Assembly (NCBI RefSeq): GCF_000004075.3 | Contig: NC_026658.2 | Location: 1 to 64,000 of the forward strand | Reading direction: 5' to 3' | Length of the DNA: 64,000 nt | Source of the DNA: Cucumis sativus | Lineage: Eukaryota; Streptophyta; Magnoliopsida; Cucurbitales; Cucurbitaceae | Shown here: one piece after another, positions 35,401 to 48,159 of the stretch | How the letters are laid out: each line of letters begins with the position of its first letter | How positions within the stretch are numbered: the stretch's first letter is position 1 | Notes under the pieces: model-generated | The model's database searches: none | What the model saw: the letters and a program-made list of their open reading frames with translations, nothing else | What the model was told of the DNA's origin: nothing | Position numbers and translations under genes: made by a program

Positions 35401-38400
35401 ATGGCACACACAGTACTTTGATGATTCCACCACTAGACAAGGCGTCTGCAAAAACCTTAAATGGAGAATCTGCAAAAATATCAGATACCTGCAGCTCCAA
35501 AGAGAAAGTCTATCAATAGCTAATTCAGAGGGAATCTTTAATTCATACAAAAAGTACTTAACTCCCGTGAACAATATCATCACCTAATTTGAATTGGAAA
35601 CTGGGCTTCAATAAACTGAAAACAGTCGATTATAAACATGGTGTGATAAGTCCAACAGTTTTCAAAATCTGTGAACATGTGAGTAGTTGATCATATTCCA
35701 AGATCCCTTCTTTATCATCTAATCATATATACTAGATATGATGAACGAACACTTCAGTAGGAGTGTCGAAAGCTATAAAAATATCTTTGTTATAAAGAAT
35801 ACTGCCAGTACTCTAAAGCCTAAAGTCATCCAGACTTATATAAACATGAAACAGTAGAAAAACGCCAAAGAACAAGATTCAACACATAAACGACTGAACA
35901 TTTTCTAAATAGGAAACAGCTTTAAAGCACAGTAAAAGCCAGAAGGTTCCTTATTCCAATTCACAGTCATTGGTTCAAGACAATGATTACATTTAAAAAT
36001 AAAATAAAATAAAAATAAATTTATTTGGAAATTTAATCCAGAAAGAGTTGGATCCAAATATAGAAAGGAGAAAAGTTTACATCATTCAATTGAAGATCAA
36101 ATCTTGTATCCGGCCTATCTGATCCATATCGACTCATTGCTTCAGCATAGGTAAGCCTTGGGAAAGGATTCGGCAGTTGAACACCTTTTACTTCCCAGAA
36201 AACCTACAAGAATATAATTTTTCTTTAGGATCAGTAGTCAAAAATTGGAGGGCAAAGGATGAATACAGCAAAAAGTGTTATTTTTAGGCCTTGGACCTTA
36301 GAACCTCCTCTTCTTAGATGTAGTTACTACCTCTTATAGACAAAGTTAATAAAAAGAACCTAAGAGCTGTCAACAAAGTTGACTAGTTTGTGAAAAATTG
36401 GATCCCTCCAACATAAAATCCCAAAACCAGGCAGCAACCCACATAAGCATAAAATGGGTGCCAACAAAATGAATGCGTCAAAAAGTTGGTCGTGAGAGCA
36501 AAAGTTTGTGGCAATTACCCTTGCTTCTTTTCAAATAGTTTTACAGTGCAACCAATATTAATGGATACATAGGCATATGCATTGTGACATTCAATCATCA
36601 AGTCAATTCTAATAATCAGAATCTACCTTTCTAATCAAATCTTCATTGAGTCTCAGCATGTCTTCCAAAGTTGTAAACGATAATTCCATATCAAGTTGCG
36701 TAAACTCAGGCTGTCTGTCAGCTCTTAGGTCTTCATCTCGAAAACACCTACAAAGAAAGTGATACGAAACCGAAGGTGTAAGTATGATGTCTGATTCTCA
36801 CAACTCAATAGAAATAAATTGAACTTAGCTCCTCGTTTTCATGACAACAAAAAAAACTACTTGTCATTATATCCACTTGCAAGCTTTCTATATGCATCTT
36901 CCTTTTGGAGAGGAGAATAAATAAACAAAAAATGAATTTACACACAGATGCAGGAAATTTGAGTGTATCAGATCCAAATCGCTTGGCCAAGCAGATAAAC
37001 ATGATGGAAATGGTGCTTGATGATATAACTGTCAGTACCTTGCTATTTGATAATATTTATCAAATCCAGACACCATCAACATTTGCTTAAACAGCTGTGG
37101 ACTTTGAGGCAAAGCAAAAAATGTTCCTGGCTTCAAAATATACATTTAAATTGAATCAGACCTGCAAGCCATGGAAAAATGCAATCCATATAACAAAGTA
37201 ATGTAAACAAACATAGATATATTTTGTGTTTCAGGTTTTGTAGAAAAGAACAACTATGTTATTGCAGAAGAACGCAATAAGTTATATTCTTTGTTGGAAA
37301 ACAACAATTATGTTCTCTTTTTTTTTTTTTTTGGTTGAGGAAAAGACAATTAATTACATAAAAACGTCGCCACCTCAGAAACACAGGCAATCAAATGAAG
37401 AGGCACACGTATTACAATTCTATGTCCAGAAATTTCACAAACAATCTTGAGAAAAATCGACAACCCATCTTAACGCCTTGGTTGACAATTATGATCTATA
37501 AGCACTTAAATGTGAATCTGAATTGACAAGGTATACCAACTAGGCAACTGGAGAAATTAAAAGGCAATAAAGAACAGAGGTAGTAATAGAAACTAAAAAT
37601 GACGTCACATTCAGATTTCTCAAGAAAATTATTTGAAGTTTTTAGATTGGAAAATACTAGTGACCAAAACAACCTGCCTTGAAAGAAACCAGAATCAATA
37701 AGAGGTTGAGTCTATGTAGACTACCTGAACTCTAGATGGCACCAGATAATCTCGAGCGCCTTCCGGAGTAGATCGAGAAAGTATTGGCGTCTCAATCTAC
37801 CTTATAACCATCAAAAGTTCAGAATTGAATAATAGAGAAAAAAAATTTCTGACCATTCAAAGAGCATAATATGAAGTTCTGATGCAGAAAATAATTCAAG
37901 TAAACTTCAAGAAAGGCAAACAGTCGGTTAAAAGTTATAAACAGGGAGTACCTCCACAAAACCATGTACATCCTCTAAATATCTTCGAAGGAGCTTCACC
38001 ACTTTATGACGAAGCATTATGTTAAAATTCATTTGTTTCCTTCGTAGATCAAGGTACCGATACCTATAAATACTCAACTCATAAATAAAATAGACATGGG
38101 TCTAGGCCTAGGCCTGAAGTGATAGTATATCAAATAATCACCTCAGACGAATTTCCTCTTTAGCAGAATCCTTTGCATCATCAGCTGTTGTAACTAGAAA
38201 GGGCAACTTTGATCCAACAGAATTTAATATCTGAACATGCTCCGCAGCAACCTTGAATATATCATGAAATTAACCCCATAACAATAACTGAATAAGTACA
38301 ACTGTAATATGGTTGTTGATTCATTGGTAACTTAGAATGATCTAGAAGAAGAGAACTAAGATAGTGAAGAAAAAGGTCCAATTTCTACTATACTTCAATA

Positions 38401-40420
38401 GAACAGCAACTAGCCTAAAACCCATCTGTGTCTCTTTATTTTGTGGAAGACATTACTTTTCATTCCATGACTGAGAAGTTGTGAGAAACGCACCCGTGGG
38501 AACTTATAAAAAGTCACTCCAATTGAAATTTATCACAAAAACATTATAAATACCAAACAAACTATTGTGAATAATCCATGAAGTGCCCAAAAAGTCAATT
38601 AAATCCCCACATTTTTAGGAATAAACTGATGTTCATTTCATTGATGAATGAAATGTATAAAAGGGCTTACAACCACCATAAGCAGATTACAGAGGAAAAT
38701 ATCTAAAACTAACAAGTGAATAAAGTAAAAGTGTTGAATTAGAAAGAAAAAAAATGGCATTTGACTCTTCATTTAGGGTTGCATCTTTTTTATTGCATAA
38801 GCTGCATTCTTTCGTGAATGGTTATCTTTTTAGATTTTAAGTTTTAACCGACTTGAAAAGGTGACAAGACTATTCAAATGGCCACTTACATGTGCATGTG
38901 CCTCCTCTCCAAATTGAACTTACATTTTCCCATGAACACTTTTCTCCTAAAAATTTTCTCTCGTTTAAACATTTTTTGAAGTTTGGTTTACTCCACAAAG
39001 TAGAGTTCATTAGATCTTGTGAACGAGGAAGGTGTGGATTCTAGAAGAAAAGTAATTTGTTCCATCTTGAAAGACAATTACTCTCAAAACTCAGGCACTA
39101 TAGTGATAAAATTTAATTTGTTGGCTCATATTTTTATTGTATGTGAGGTTACTAATTTTATGGTTTTACTTTTATTTGATATTGTTCATATAACAAAAAG
39201 ACTCTAATCCTTGAAGCGGAGTACTTGCACCAATAAGTAGTATTACAAAAAAAAATGCCATAAAATTATCAGCAGGAGATGACTTATCATAGAAGATCCG
39301 GCTGTTAATTTTGCACCATAAAACTAAATTCAACAAACCCAATCTCTATGGCCTCCTTCAAAAATTCTCCAGAAACAAGTGGCTCTGATTGCTACAACCT
39401 TGGAATTCGTGCTTTCAAGTTTGCTTTCAAGTTGAGATAAACACCACACGGCCAGCAAGTTCCATGCTAGAAGTAGCATCTATTTGGAGACACCGGAAAA
39501 TCCCAAAAGAACTAAACACTTTCCCCCGCAACTAACCCATCTCAAGCTTTTAATAACCGTGACCAAGAACTCCCAAAATTATTGATTAGTAAGAATTAAC
39601 TAATTTATTTGGCTAAAGGCTTAAGATTTTCGGAAATTCCTCCAAGATACTAGGTTCAAGGCTTACATTGTGTACTTGATAACTTCAAAATCTTGTTTAA
39701 AATTGTTGTTTACTCGGGAGTTGGCCAAGTAGATCGTAGGGGGAAGGCTTGAGCATAACTCCTGGCTAGATGAACAGTAAAACAAAATTGAAATTCTTAC
39801 ATACCTCTATCAAACCAGTTTTCATTTTTACATTAACCGAATCCCCAGGCCGTGACCGAACAGTTCCTTCCACGGCAACAACATACTCAAGTCGCAAATC
39901 GTTAATAGTCGAATGAGCATCTGGAAACTCGTTGGGGAGCGTAGTCACCTAATTCAAGCAGTAAAAACCAATTGTCAACAATAGCACAACTTCAATTTCA
40001 AACTAATCCTAAAAATTCAAACAGAGGAATAAAAAAAATAAGCACCTGAACAATACCACTGTGATCTCTAAGATTGAGAAACGTCAAACCACCATGAACC
40101 CTATGCAGAGCAACCCAACCACAGAGCCGAACCCGCTTCCCAACATCATCAACTGACAATTCACCACAGAGCGCCGTACGATTGATCCACTGAAGAGAGT
40201 CTTTAAAAGGGGAGTGAGGATTCGAAGTGGGGACAAGGATTTCGGTGGCGGAGGAAGGAGAAGGAGTGGCGGAAGTGGAGAATGAGGAGACAGGTCTGTG
40301 AGTTGTGGAAATGGATTGGGGAAAGCGGAGATGAGAAATGTGGTGGCGGATGGGGAGAAATTGAGGAGGCTTTGGGCGAATAGTGGAGAAAGGAAAAGCT
40401 CGGAGGAGAGAACGGGACAT
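32484..40420 (-). CDS. Aspartyl-tRNA synthetase, bacterial type, organellar
   Basis: Charges tRNA-Asp with aspartate in plastids and probably mitochondria. Fifteen exons on the minus strand: 40420-40046, 39948-39805, 38251-38142, 38063-37952, 37796-37725, 37130-37039, 36747-36627, 36203-36081, 35488-35293, 35200-35013, 34927-34856, 34723-34625, 34339-34259, 33812-33755 and 32653-32484. All junctions are GT-AG and keep frame, giving 670 aa, close to the usual length of the plant organellar enzyme. Order: a Ser/Pro-rich transit peptide (1 to about 70); the OB-fold anticodon-binding domain (about 85-190, [24 protein letters not shown]); the class II catalytic core with motif 2 [23 protein letters not shown] (about 303-325); the bacterial insertion domain; and motif 3 [15 protein letters not shown] (about 615-629). 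It resembles Arabidopsis At4g33760. In some bacteria this type also charges tRNA-Asn; specificity cannot be read here. Confidence 0.95.
32742..32856. repeat. Imperfect ~55-bp tandem duplication in AspRS intron 14
   Basis: The phrase AGTTTAATGGATAAAGAC...AATGACCA(T/C)TCCAAAAGT(A/T)GATATTTCA occurs twice in a row (from about 32749 and about 32803). AGTTTAATGGATAAAGAC followed by TTCAATTCCC is weakly like a tRNA A box and B box, so this may be a duplicated SINE fragment. It lies in the 1.1-kb last intron. Confidence 0.6.
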
Positions 40421-40660
40421 GGCGCGGAGGATTTTCAGATGGGGTGTAATGGAAGATTGAAGGAGGCGAAGGGTTTAAGGATTCTGAAAATGGAGGGTAG
40501 AACGCACTGCGTGTGGATGAAGACGCCTTAGACTTAGAGGATGGCATTTTGGCGCTTTTTCTTCACATTTTATTTCCTTTTTTGTTTTATTTTCCCCTTC
40601 TTTCTTTGATTTAGATAGTAATTTGTTGGATATTATCTCTCTTCTAAAAAAATAGAGAAA

Positions 40661-40674
40661 TTTCCACGTGGAAA
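40661..40674. promoter_or_regulatory. Palindromic G-box upstream of AspRS
   Basis: TTTCCACGTGGAAA, a perfect 14-bp palindrome with a CACGTG core, about 240 bp upstream of the AspRS start codon. G-boxes bind bZIP and bHLH (including PIF) factors; light control of a plastid translation gene would be consistent but is inferred. Confidence 0.5.
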
Positions 40675-42602
40675 ACTATGGTTTATATAGAATCTAAAAT
40701 TTTGTAAATATTTTTAATTTATTTGGTTATTTTCTAGAGTGTTTTCAATATCAAACTACTTTTAAAAATAGTAAAAAAATTATTCTACTAACTTTTATCG
40801 AATATCATTTTCTATAATTGATAGTATAAATAATAAATTATAAGTTTTTATCGTGTATAGACTTTTATTACTGTGATAGATTTATATCCGTTTTTGTAGT
40901 TATAAACTTTTATAAACATCTACTTCCCTAAGAAATGAAGATATAATTTTTTTTTTACAACTTGTAAATAGTCTTGCTTAGTTTATTTACAAAAAAAATT
41001 GTTCAAATAAAAACGATTTAAATGAATTTAAAATTTGTTTTAAAAATTAGTTTGAGTAGTTACCCAATATTTCAATTTTTGTCTAAACTATTTTTTTTTT
41101 TAAATTAACACTTGGAAATTTAAGCGAAACTCATTCTTAATCTCTAATATCTGTTTGTCATAGTGTTTATATATATTATTCTCTGCTTGTCCTCTCTTTC
41201 ACTATTTTGTAACAATGCTTATAATTTTCTATCAACATTAAAATAGGGTGTAAACGATGGTGTTAGTGTAACACAACTACGATAACATGTACTCCAAACA
41301 TAGACTTTTTTATCATCTACGTATTACTTAATTTATAAACGATGGTACTATGATATTTTTCCACCTTTTGCTCACAAAATAACTCAAAGCATGTTGCAGA
41401 CAAAAGCATCCTTGATTCATATGGAATAAGTTTCAAAGAAAATTAGTGAAATCGACGTGAGTGAAGCATGATTGATGTTAGATGGACTTGTCTATCATTG
41501 AAAGTGTTAAAAAATCTCGATGTGATCTGAATAACACAATCAATCCAACCTATACGATTTGTCGTCCAACCAAATGGTGGCTATCATGGGTGTTATCGGT
41601 TCAAGTTGACCTAAGCCTCAAAACGAACTAAATCAATTAAAATATTAGATAAATATATATATTGGATCTCTTAATTATTGGTGTGGGCAATTCAATCAAA
41701 CAGTTCGATCAATGAGAATCCAACTTGGTTAACTCAAATGGTTGTGTTTGAATGTGGGTTTGGAAGTTCGTTTGACCATCAAATAAATGTGAACCAACTT
41801 AGATAGATGAAAGAAAAACAATAAAAAAAATTATCTCTCTAAAGTTTGAGACTAATGTCTAACCAATTCACATATAATCGTATATAATTAACAATCACTT
41901 TAATAAGGAAATGCATACTCCAAATCTAGGAGTTATATCACTCAAAACTTCTAAGTCTTGCTTCTATTATGACTCACACGTCATAAATGAATCCATATAT
42001 TTAAAATACTCATGAATGTTTCATTTCACAATTTGAGTGCTGCATAATTGTGGAAGTGTTAAATGAACACTTTTCTTTTACTTTAATAAAGTGAAAACAA
42101 TTTTATACACTTGAAATTTGACCTGGGGTTTTTAATGGAATCAGTGTAAATTAATAACATTATAAGAGTATAAAATTTAAATTAATACAACCTGAGTTTA
42201 GAATATTAGTTTTCATGAATTTTAATCATTTAACCTCATTTTTACCATAAATATTATTCTCAGTCTATAAGTGTACTTTTAGCTTAGTAAAAAATGAGAA
42301 GGAAAAAAAAAACTATTTATAAATTTTCTTTTGTCGAGAATATTCACACGAGACATTTAATATTATTGTTATTAGTTTGTAACTCTGGTACTTCCAAACA
42401 TTTCAAACATCACTTATCTTGGTACAACTTTTGTAATATTTGTACGTATTTAAAATATTATTCATATTTGAAACATCACCTAAACCTATCTTGATGTATT
42501 TTTTGGTATACAGAAATTGATTTTTTTTAGAGATAATAACTGTGTTATTTTTTTTTCAAACAAGAAAAGGAAAAAAGAAAGATATGGAGGAAGTAAAATT
42601 TC
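40675..42602. other. Intergenic between divergent genes
   Basis: About 1.9 kb, AT-rich, between the AspRS gene (minus) and the acidic TM protein gene (plus). No gene is recognised. The stretch about 41460-41800 (GGTTCAAGTTGACC..., CAACTTGGTTAACTC...) has the look of a degraded repeat but no diagnostic ends. Confidence 0.5.
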
Positions 42603-42784
42603 ACCAACGGCTATTTTTCATTTTTCAATTCACTTTTCACTTTCGCATGCTTTTGCTTACCCTCTCACTTATTCTTTGGAAGTCCAACGGTCAAATCCAA
42701 AACCATCCATTTCTTAAATTTCTTTTAAAAATAAAAATCCCAAAAGATCCCTTCATTTACTATGAAAAAACTAGCCGTTACTGA
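42603..42784 (+). promoter_or_regulatory. Three MSA-like (MYB3R) elements
   Basis: The mitosis-specific activator consensus is (T/C)C(T/C)AACGG(T/C)(T/C)A. TCCAACGGTCA at 42683-42693 fits at every position. ACCAACGGCTA at 42603-42613 has one mismatch. A reverse-strand copy at 42772-42784 (TAGCCGTTACTGA) keeps the AACGG core. They lie 150-330 bp upstream of the ATG at 42934. In plants MSA elements give G2/M-phase expression through three-repeat MYB factors. Confidence 0.55.
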
Positions 42785-42933
42785 CCGAGAAGCTAAGGAG
42801 TCATCATCTTCACCAAAACCCCTCTCTCTCTCCCCTTAAATATTTTCGCCGACTTTCCATTTCTGTTCCACATTTGAATCTCTCAAATTTCTCTCCCCTT
42901 GCATCTGAAAATTCTTCTCTCAATTCCATTTCC

Positions 42934-45900
42934 ATGGCGCTGCCGTCCAACAGGTCCTCCTCTCCGTCATTTCTGTCCGGAAGAACAAGCCCTAATTCAA
43001 GAAGTTCCGAAATCAGTAACCCCATCCGCCGGAGCTTCTCGGGTAACCCGTTTTCAAAGCAATCCATAGTTGCCAATCCCAGAGGCTTAAACCCTATCAC
43101 TCCGGCCAATAGTCCCTCTGGTATGGTTTTGGTTTCTTCATGGTTATTCTTTTCATAGGGATCTTAGAGTGGTTTAAATCTGTTTGGTTAATGAATTTTT
43201 TTTTTTTTGGGTTTGTAAAAGAATATCTGTTCGTTGGTATCTGGCTATGAGTTCGCCATTTCCTTGCTTGGTTTCTTCCTTTATATTTTTGCTTGGTTCA
43301 ATTTTGTTTGTTTGCCGAGAATGTTTAGGGTTTTTTCCTTTTTTTTTTTGCTACAAAGAAATCTTCCTTTCTTTTTAATCTCAAATTGCTTCCATCTTCA
43401 ACGTTTGAATCTGCGATCTGTGTTTTTACTTGTTTATTTTTTAATAAAAATTTTAGATTATCCACGAAGAAACTCAGTGAACAGAGAAAATTCATTTACT
43501 TCTCGGGACATCTCGGAGAAAGAAAATGGTAAAGATCAGAGTCCTAAACCCGTTCGAGTTCGTTCACCGATAGTTGGAAAATCGTCGAAGCATTTTATGT
43601 CTCCTACAATTTCCGCTGCCTCCAAGATTGCAGTCTCTCCAAGGAAGAAGGTTCTGGGTGATCGGAACGAGCCAGCTCGGTCCTCTATTTCATTTTCCGG
43701 AATGAAGAGCTCTTCACTCAACTCGGTGAATCGAAGTTTGGAGGCACCAGAGGCACTTGAATCCGATACCAACTCTCAAATTCCTCCTGTTTCAAATTCA
43801 AAAACAGCAAAGATAGTGAGATTTGGTGGTTTTGAGGTCATTTCTGATTCATTTGACGATTCGAAATCCACTTACAGATACGATTTGAACCCGGAGATGG
43901 TGGTAACAATGGCAGTCGAAACCGATATGACGTCTGGAAATGCTCAAGTTTCAAAATCCACCAATGCTGTAGCACCTTCCGAACCATCTAATTCTGAGTT
44001 TGCGGTAATCTCTGTCTCGAACAACGATTTAGACTCTCCTCCAGCTAAGAGTAATTTAACTGAAGAAGTGGATTGTGTCAATCTTGATCTTGATCAAAGT
44101 TTTAAGATAAGTCCTGTTTCTTCTCCAACAATAGCACCTCTCGATGCTGATCCATCACTTCCCCCTTATGATCCAAAAACTAATTATCTGTCTCCAAGGC
44201 CTCAGTTCCTCCATTACAGACCAAACCGAAGAATCAATCGATTTGAACCAGACGGCAGACTTGAGGAAAAGCTCCTTTCCTTTGCCAATGTTTCCGAGTC
44301 TGAATCTGTGGAGGAAACTGATTCTGAAGATTCATCAAAGGAACTTGATGAAGCTTCTTCCAACGAATCGCAGATGGAAGAAGAAGAAGATGAAGTGGAA
44401 GAGGAGGAGGAGGGAATTAATGTTTCTGAACAAAGCCCAACAAAAGTTCAAAAGTCATGGAAGGTGTCCGTGTCAAGAATATTCAAGATCAGCTCTTTGC
44501 TTTTGATCTTGTTTACTGCTTGTTTTTCTCTTTATGTTGTGAATGTTCATGATCCGAGTATCTTCAAGAGGCCAAGCTCATTAACAATGGAAGATGCATC
44601 CGAAATTTACGAGCTGGCAAAAACAAATTTCAATGTGTTCGTCCAGAAACTTGAGGTTTGGAATGTGAATTCCATCTCTTTTATTTCTGATATGGTTTTC
44701 AATTTCAGAGGAGGGCTACCACTGGTTCATTATGAAAACCAGACCGAGTTCTTCAATATGAATGAGCAGTGTCTTGTATTATCTCATCAAACTGTGTGGG
44801 AAGAAGAAAACATATTGAATGTAATGGAAGCCATGAAGGATGGAGACACTGACATTTTTGAAGAACCTATTGAGATAGAAGAACGACAAGAAGAAGAAGA
44901 AACTGACATTTTTGAAGAACTTGTTGGAATAGAAAAGCGACCAGAAGAAGAAGAAATCGGCATTTTTGAAGAACCTGTTGAAAGAGAATCCGAGAACGAA
45001 GAACAAGAACAGGAACAACAAGTAGACTTGTTGCAAGAGATTGAAGCAATGAAGATGAGAGAAATTGGTATTGAAAATTTTGAAAGAGAATCTCAAAATG
45101 AAGAAGAGCTAGAAGAGGTATCATTTCAAGGAAGTGATGAAGTCAATGCCAATGAAGAAGAGAAGAATGGAGAGGTTTTTGAAGAACCATTAGAAGAAAT
45201 CAATGAAGAGACCTCAGAAAATTCAGCTTCCGATGAACTATGTGAAGAAGAAGAATACATCCAAGAGAAATCTGAGGACAATTTCAAATTTTCTTCAACG
45301 GATGATTTCAAATTTCATGATCAAATTAGACAAGAAGCGGCAGCAGCAACAGGGGAAACAGAGGGAGCAAAGAACACAGAATTGCAATACCAGTCACCTC
45401 CAGTTGAACGTCAAACTGACTTTGACCATGAAATTGGAGGCAGAACCATTGATGTCATCAGAACAGAAATCGGAATCTCTCGGGATTTTACACAAACCAA
45501 AGCTATTATAATATCTGCTATACTGCTGGGTTTATCTCTTGTAACTGCAGGACTGATTTATGGAAGAAAATCAGGCTCAAAACCACCACCACTATCCATT
45601 GCCGATGAGCAAAAGAAGGAGCAGCCTCTGATGAACATGAGTCGAGTGGAAGAAAAAGATGATGAAGAAGATGATATGGGTGGAGAATTTTCTATTTCTG
45701 AAACCAGTAGTTTCCAATACAGTAGCATGAGGGAAGGAGAAACAAAAGCAGACAAAACATTGAATGAAGTTGAGAGCCATAGCCATGTAAGGAGGAAGAT
45801 GAAGAAGAATTCAAGAAGAGAATCAATGGCTTCTTCTCTAGATGAATATTCATTGTCCACTTCAGCTTCTCCATCTTATGGGAGTTTCACGACCTATGAG

Positions 45901-46252
45901 AAGATCCCAATCAAGCATGTGAGTATCTCAAATTTGGAGTTCATTAGTAATGTGATATTTTTCTTTCTTGTCCTTTTGATTTTATTTTTAATTAACTTAT
46001 TTAAAATAGGATGTGTTCAAATTATTTCAAAGTACAGTTTTATAAAATCCAATTATTATAAAGATTATTGTTTTGCAAAACAGCTCAAGTCAAAAATAAA
46101 AAATTTTAAAAGATGATATTTGGTAATTTACATAAATTGTTTTTTTTTTCTCTTATCTAATTCTTTCTATTTGTTTGTTATAGGGTGATGAAGAGATTGT
46201 GACTCCTGTGAGACGTTCTAGTAGAATTAGAAAGCAACACAACAATAGTTGA
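42934..46252 (+). CDS. Acidic protein with two predicted TM segments, unknown function
   Basis: Three exons: 42934-43120, 43457-45918 and 46184-46252, all GT-AG and in frame, giving 905 aa. The N-terminal ~100 residues are Ser/Arg/Pro-rich (MALPSNRSSSPSFLSGR). Then come a Ser-rich region, an acidic stretch (about 367-382, EEEEDEVEEEEEG), a hydrophobic segment (about 407-425, SLLLILFTACFSLYVVNV), imperfect acidic repeats around the phrase DIFEE (about 524-580), a second hydrophobic segment (about 743-764, AIIISAILLGLSLVTAGLIYG) and a basic tail ending TPVRRSSRIRKQHNNS. It resembles uncharacterised plant transmembrane proteins of the Arabidopsis At1g16630 type. The start was chosen as the ATG in CCATGGCG because it joins cleanly to exon 2; frame read upstream of 43457 is intron. 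The intron-read-through tail after KIPIKH is replaced by the short third exon. No function is claimed. Confidence 0.85.
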
Positions 46253-48159
46253 ATTAGGTGAACTTGGAATATGCTTCTGTGGTTTGAAATTTAGAATATT
46301 TTGTGTAGGTAATGTCAATCTTCATTACTAAGATTAGAGCTAGAGAGCAAAGGCAACCGTAGTTGCTATTTTCATCTGTTATATAAAATGTCTTTGTTGG
46401 GACTCCTGAGACTATTTTGTTGTGCATACATTTTAAGTTCTTAGTTCTTCATTCTAACAAGAAAAACCTACCCCTCTACACAAAATTTTGTAGATTAATT
46501 GACACAAAATGTATGAAATGATTTGTTGTTTGGATCTTTTTTTATATATATAAATAATTATTTGATTTTTATTTCAAGTAAAAAAATATAATTGTGTTAA
46601 TTGATTATTTAATCAAACTTAAATTAATTGAGTGTGAGTTTTCCACTGAAGACTGGAGGAGATAAGGTAATATATATTTAAAAAGCCTATGATCTATTTT
46701 TGATCCTTTTTATCGTCCTTTTTCATCGTTTACTTCACAAACTCCTTCACATCTCTAACAGGTCACAACTCAGTTTTTCGTCTTTCTTCCCTATTTTGAT
46801 ATTTTAAAATGACACCTGTTTGTATCGAGGTTCAAATCTTGTACCCTTACATTTTTTAATTGCAATAAATTTTTTTAAAAAAATATTTAATGTAGAAATT
46901 ACAAATTTTAAAAATTGAGGGGTAGCTGTAAGTGGATAAAATAGTAAAAAAAGTAAATAAATAAAAGGATGAAGTATAGTTTTGGGGTTTGAAAGGTAAG
47001 AAGGGGAGAGACCTCCAGCTGTCGTCCAACAGCTGGGTCCGTATATTTTGGTGGGTTTTATATATTTGCATATGCCGTCCGTACATCTTTGTCCCTTCCT
47101 CAACCAATCCTTTTTTTTTCCCCTTAATATCATCTTTTGATTAATCCAAAATTTTAACCTATAGATTTAATTATATAACTGTCCTCTTCCTTCCTAACCC
47201 CTTTTGATATCCATAATAATAATAATACCTAACATGAAAATACACATATATAATCTAATGTTTTTTAGCTTATTGTTCTAAAAAATTAATTATCAAATTT
47301 TCATTGCCTCATATGCCACTCTTTTGTTTCATCCATATAATTCTATATCTACTACTCATTTTCCTCATAAATAGTGACATGCATTTGATGAAACTTTAAG
47401 AGGTTTGCGTATTAACAAGAATTTGAAATAATTCTGGATCTATGAGTTTCTTTTTCTTTTTTATCTCTATTCTTTATCAAATTTAAGCTTAATTTTGAAA
47501 ACAAAAAAAAAATTTAATGAAAATTTTGATAAAATATTTACAAAAAAATATAACAAAATTTTAAATTTTAGTTATAATAAAAAAAGAATTACCAAATGAC
47601 ACCCAAAGCGGTTTGGAACCAATAACCACTTCTTATTAAGCTAGATCTACATTTACTTCTCAGAGTAATTATTGCTATCTATTGCAATTTATTGTAGTGA
47701 TTTTTTAATTTTTTTAAATTTTCATTTGAAACAAGTTAGAAGTAAATAATTGATAATTTAAGAGAAGAATTTGTTAAAGATTTAGGAAAATTCCAAAAGA
47801 AATGGGAAAGGGAGAAAAGGGTTTTGGGTCGGACAGAACTGCAGGAAACAGTGGGTGGCACGTGAGGTTTAGAGGTTGAACCTAAACCACAAGCCAACGC
47901 CGGGAAAGTTAGTTGACCGGTAAAGTTCAAATTAATTTATATCTCTTCTTAACACCTAAACACTGTGACAAAAGTCTTCTTCCCATTCATAAATAATTAG
48001 GGTTCTTCTCATCGAATATTCTTCTTCTTCTTTCTTGTTAAATCCACCATTGTTCCTTACTCGGCGGACTATACTATTTGAAGCTATCTAAGGCCTCTTC
48101 TTGCAGAAGAAGGCTAGATAGTTGCAGAGTTACTTAATCTTCTTTCTTGTTTTTTGTTA
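46253..48159. other. Intergenic; PK alpha promoter region
   Basis: No gene recognised. GAGGTTCAAATCTTGTACCC at about 46827-46846 resembles a lone Pol III B box and may be a SINE remnant. A G-box lies at 47859-47864. A CT-rich leader (TTCTTCTTCTTTCTTG) at about 48020-48037 probably belongs to the 5' UTR of the PK gene. Confidence 0.5.
47859..47864. promoter_or_regulatory. G-box upstream of plastidial pyruvate kinase
   Basis: CACGTG in the context GGTGGCACGTGAGG, about 300 bp upstream of the start codon. A possible bZIP/bHLH site; functional relevance is inferred. Confidence 0.4.

Noticed and set aside
43234..43456. Upstream extension of the 905-aa protein in the same frame
   Set aside because: Phe/Leu-rich intron read-through. 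The exon at 42934-43120 joins to 43457 with a proper GT-AG intron and gives a sensible N-terminus.
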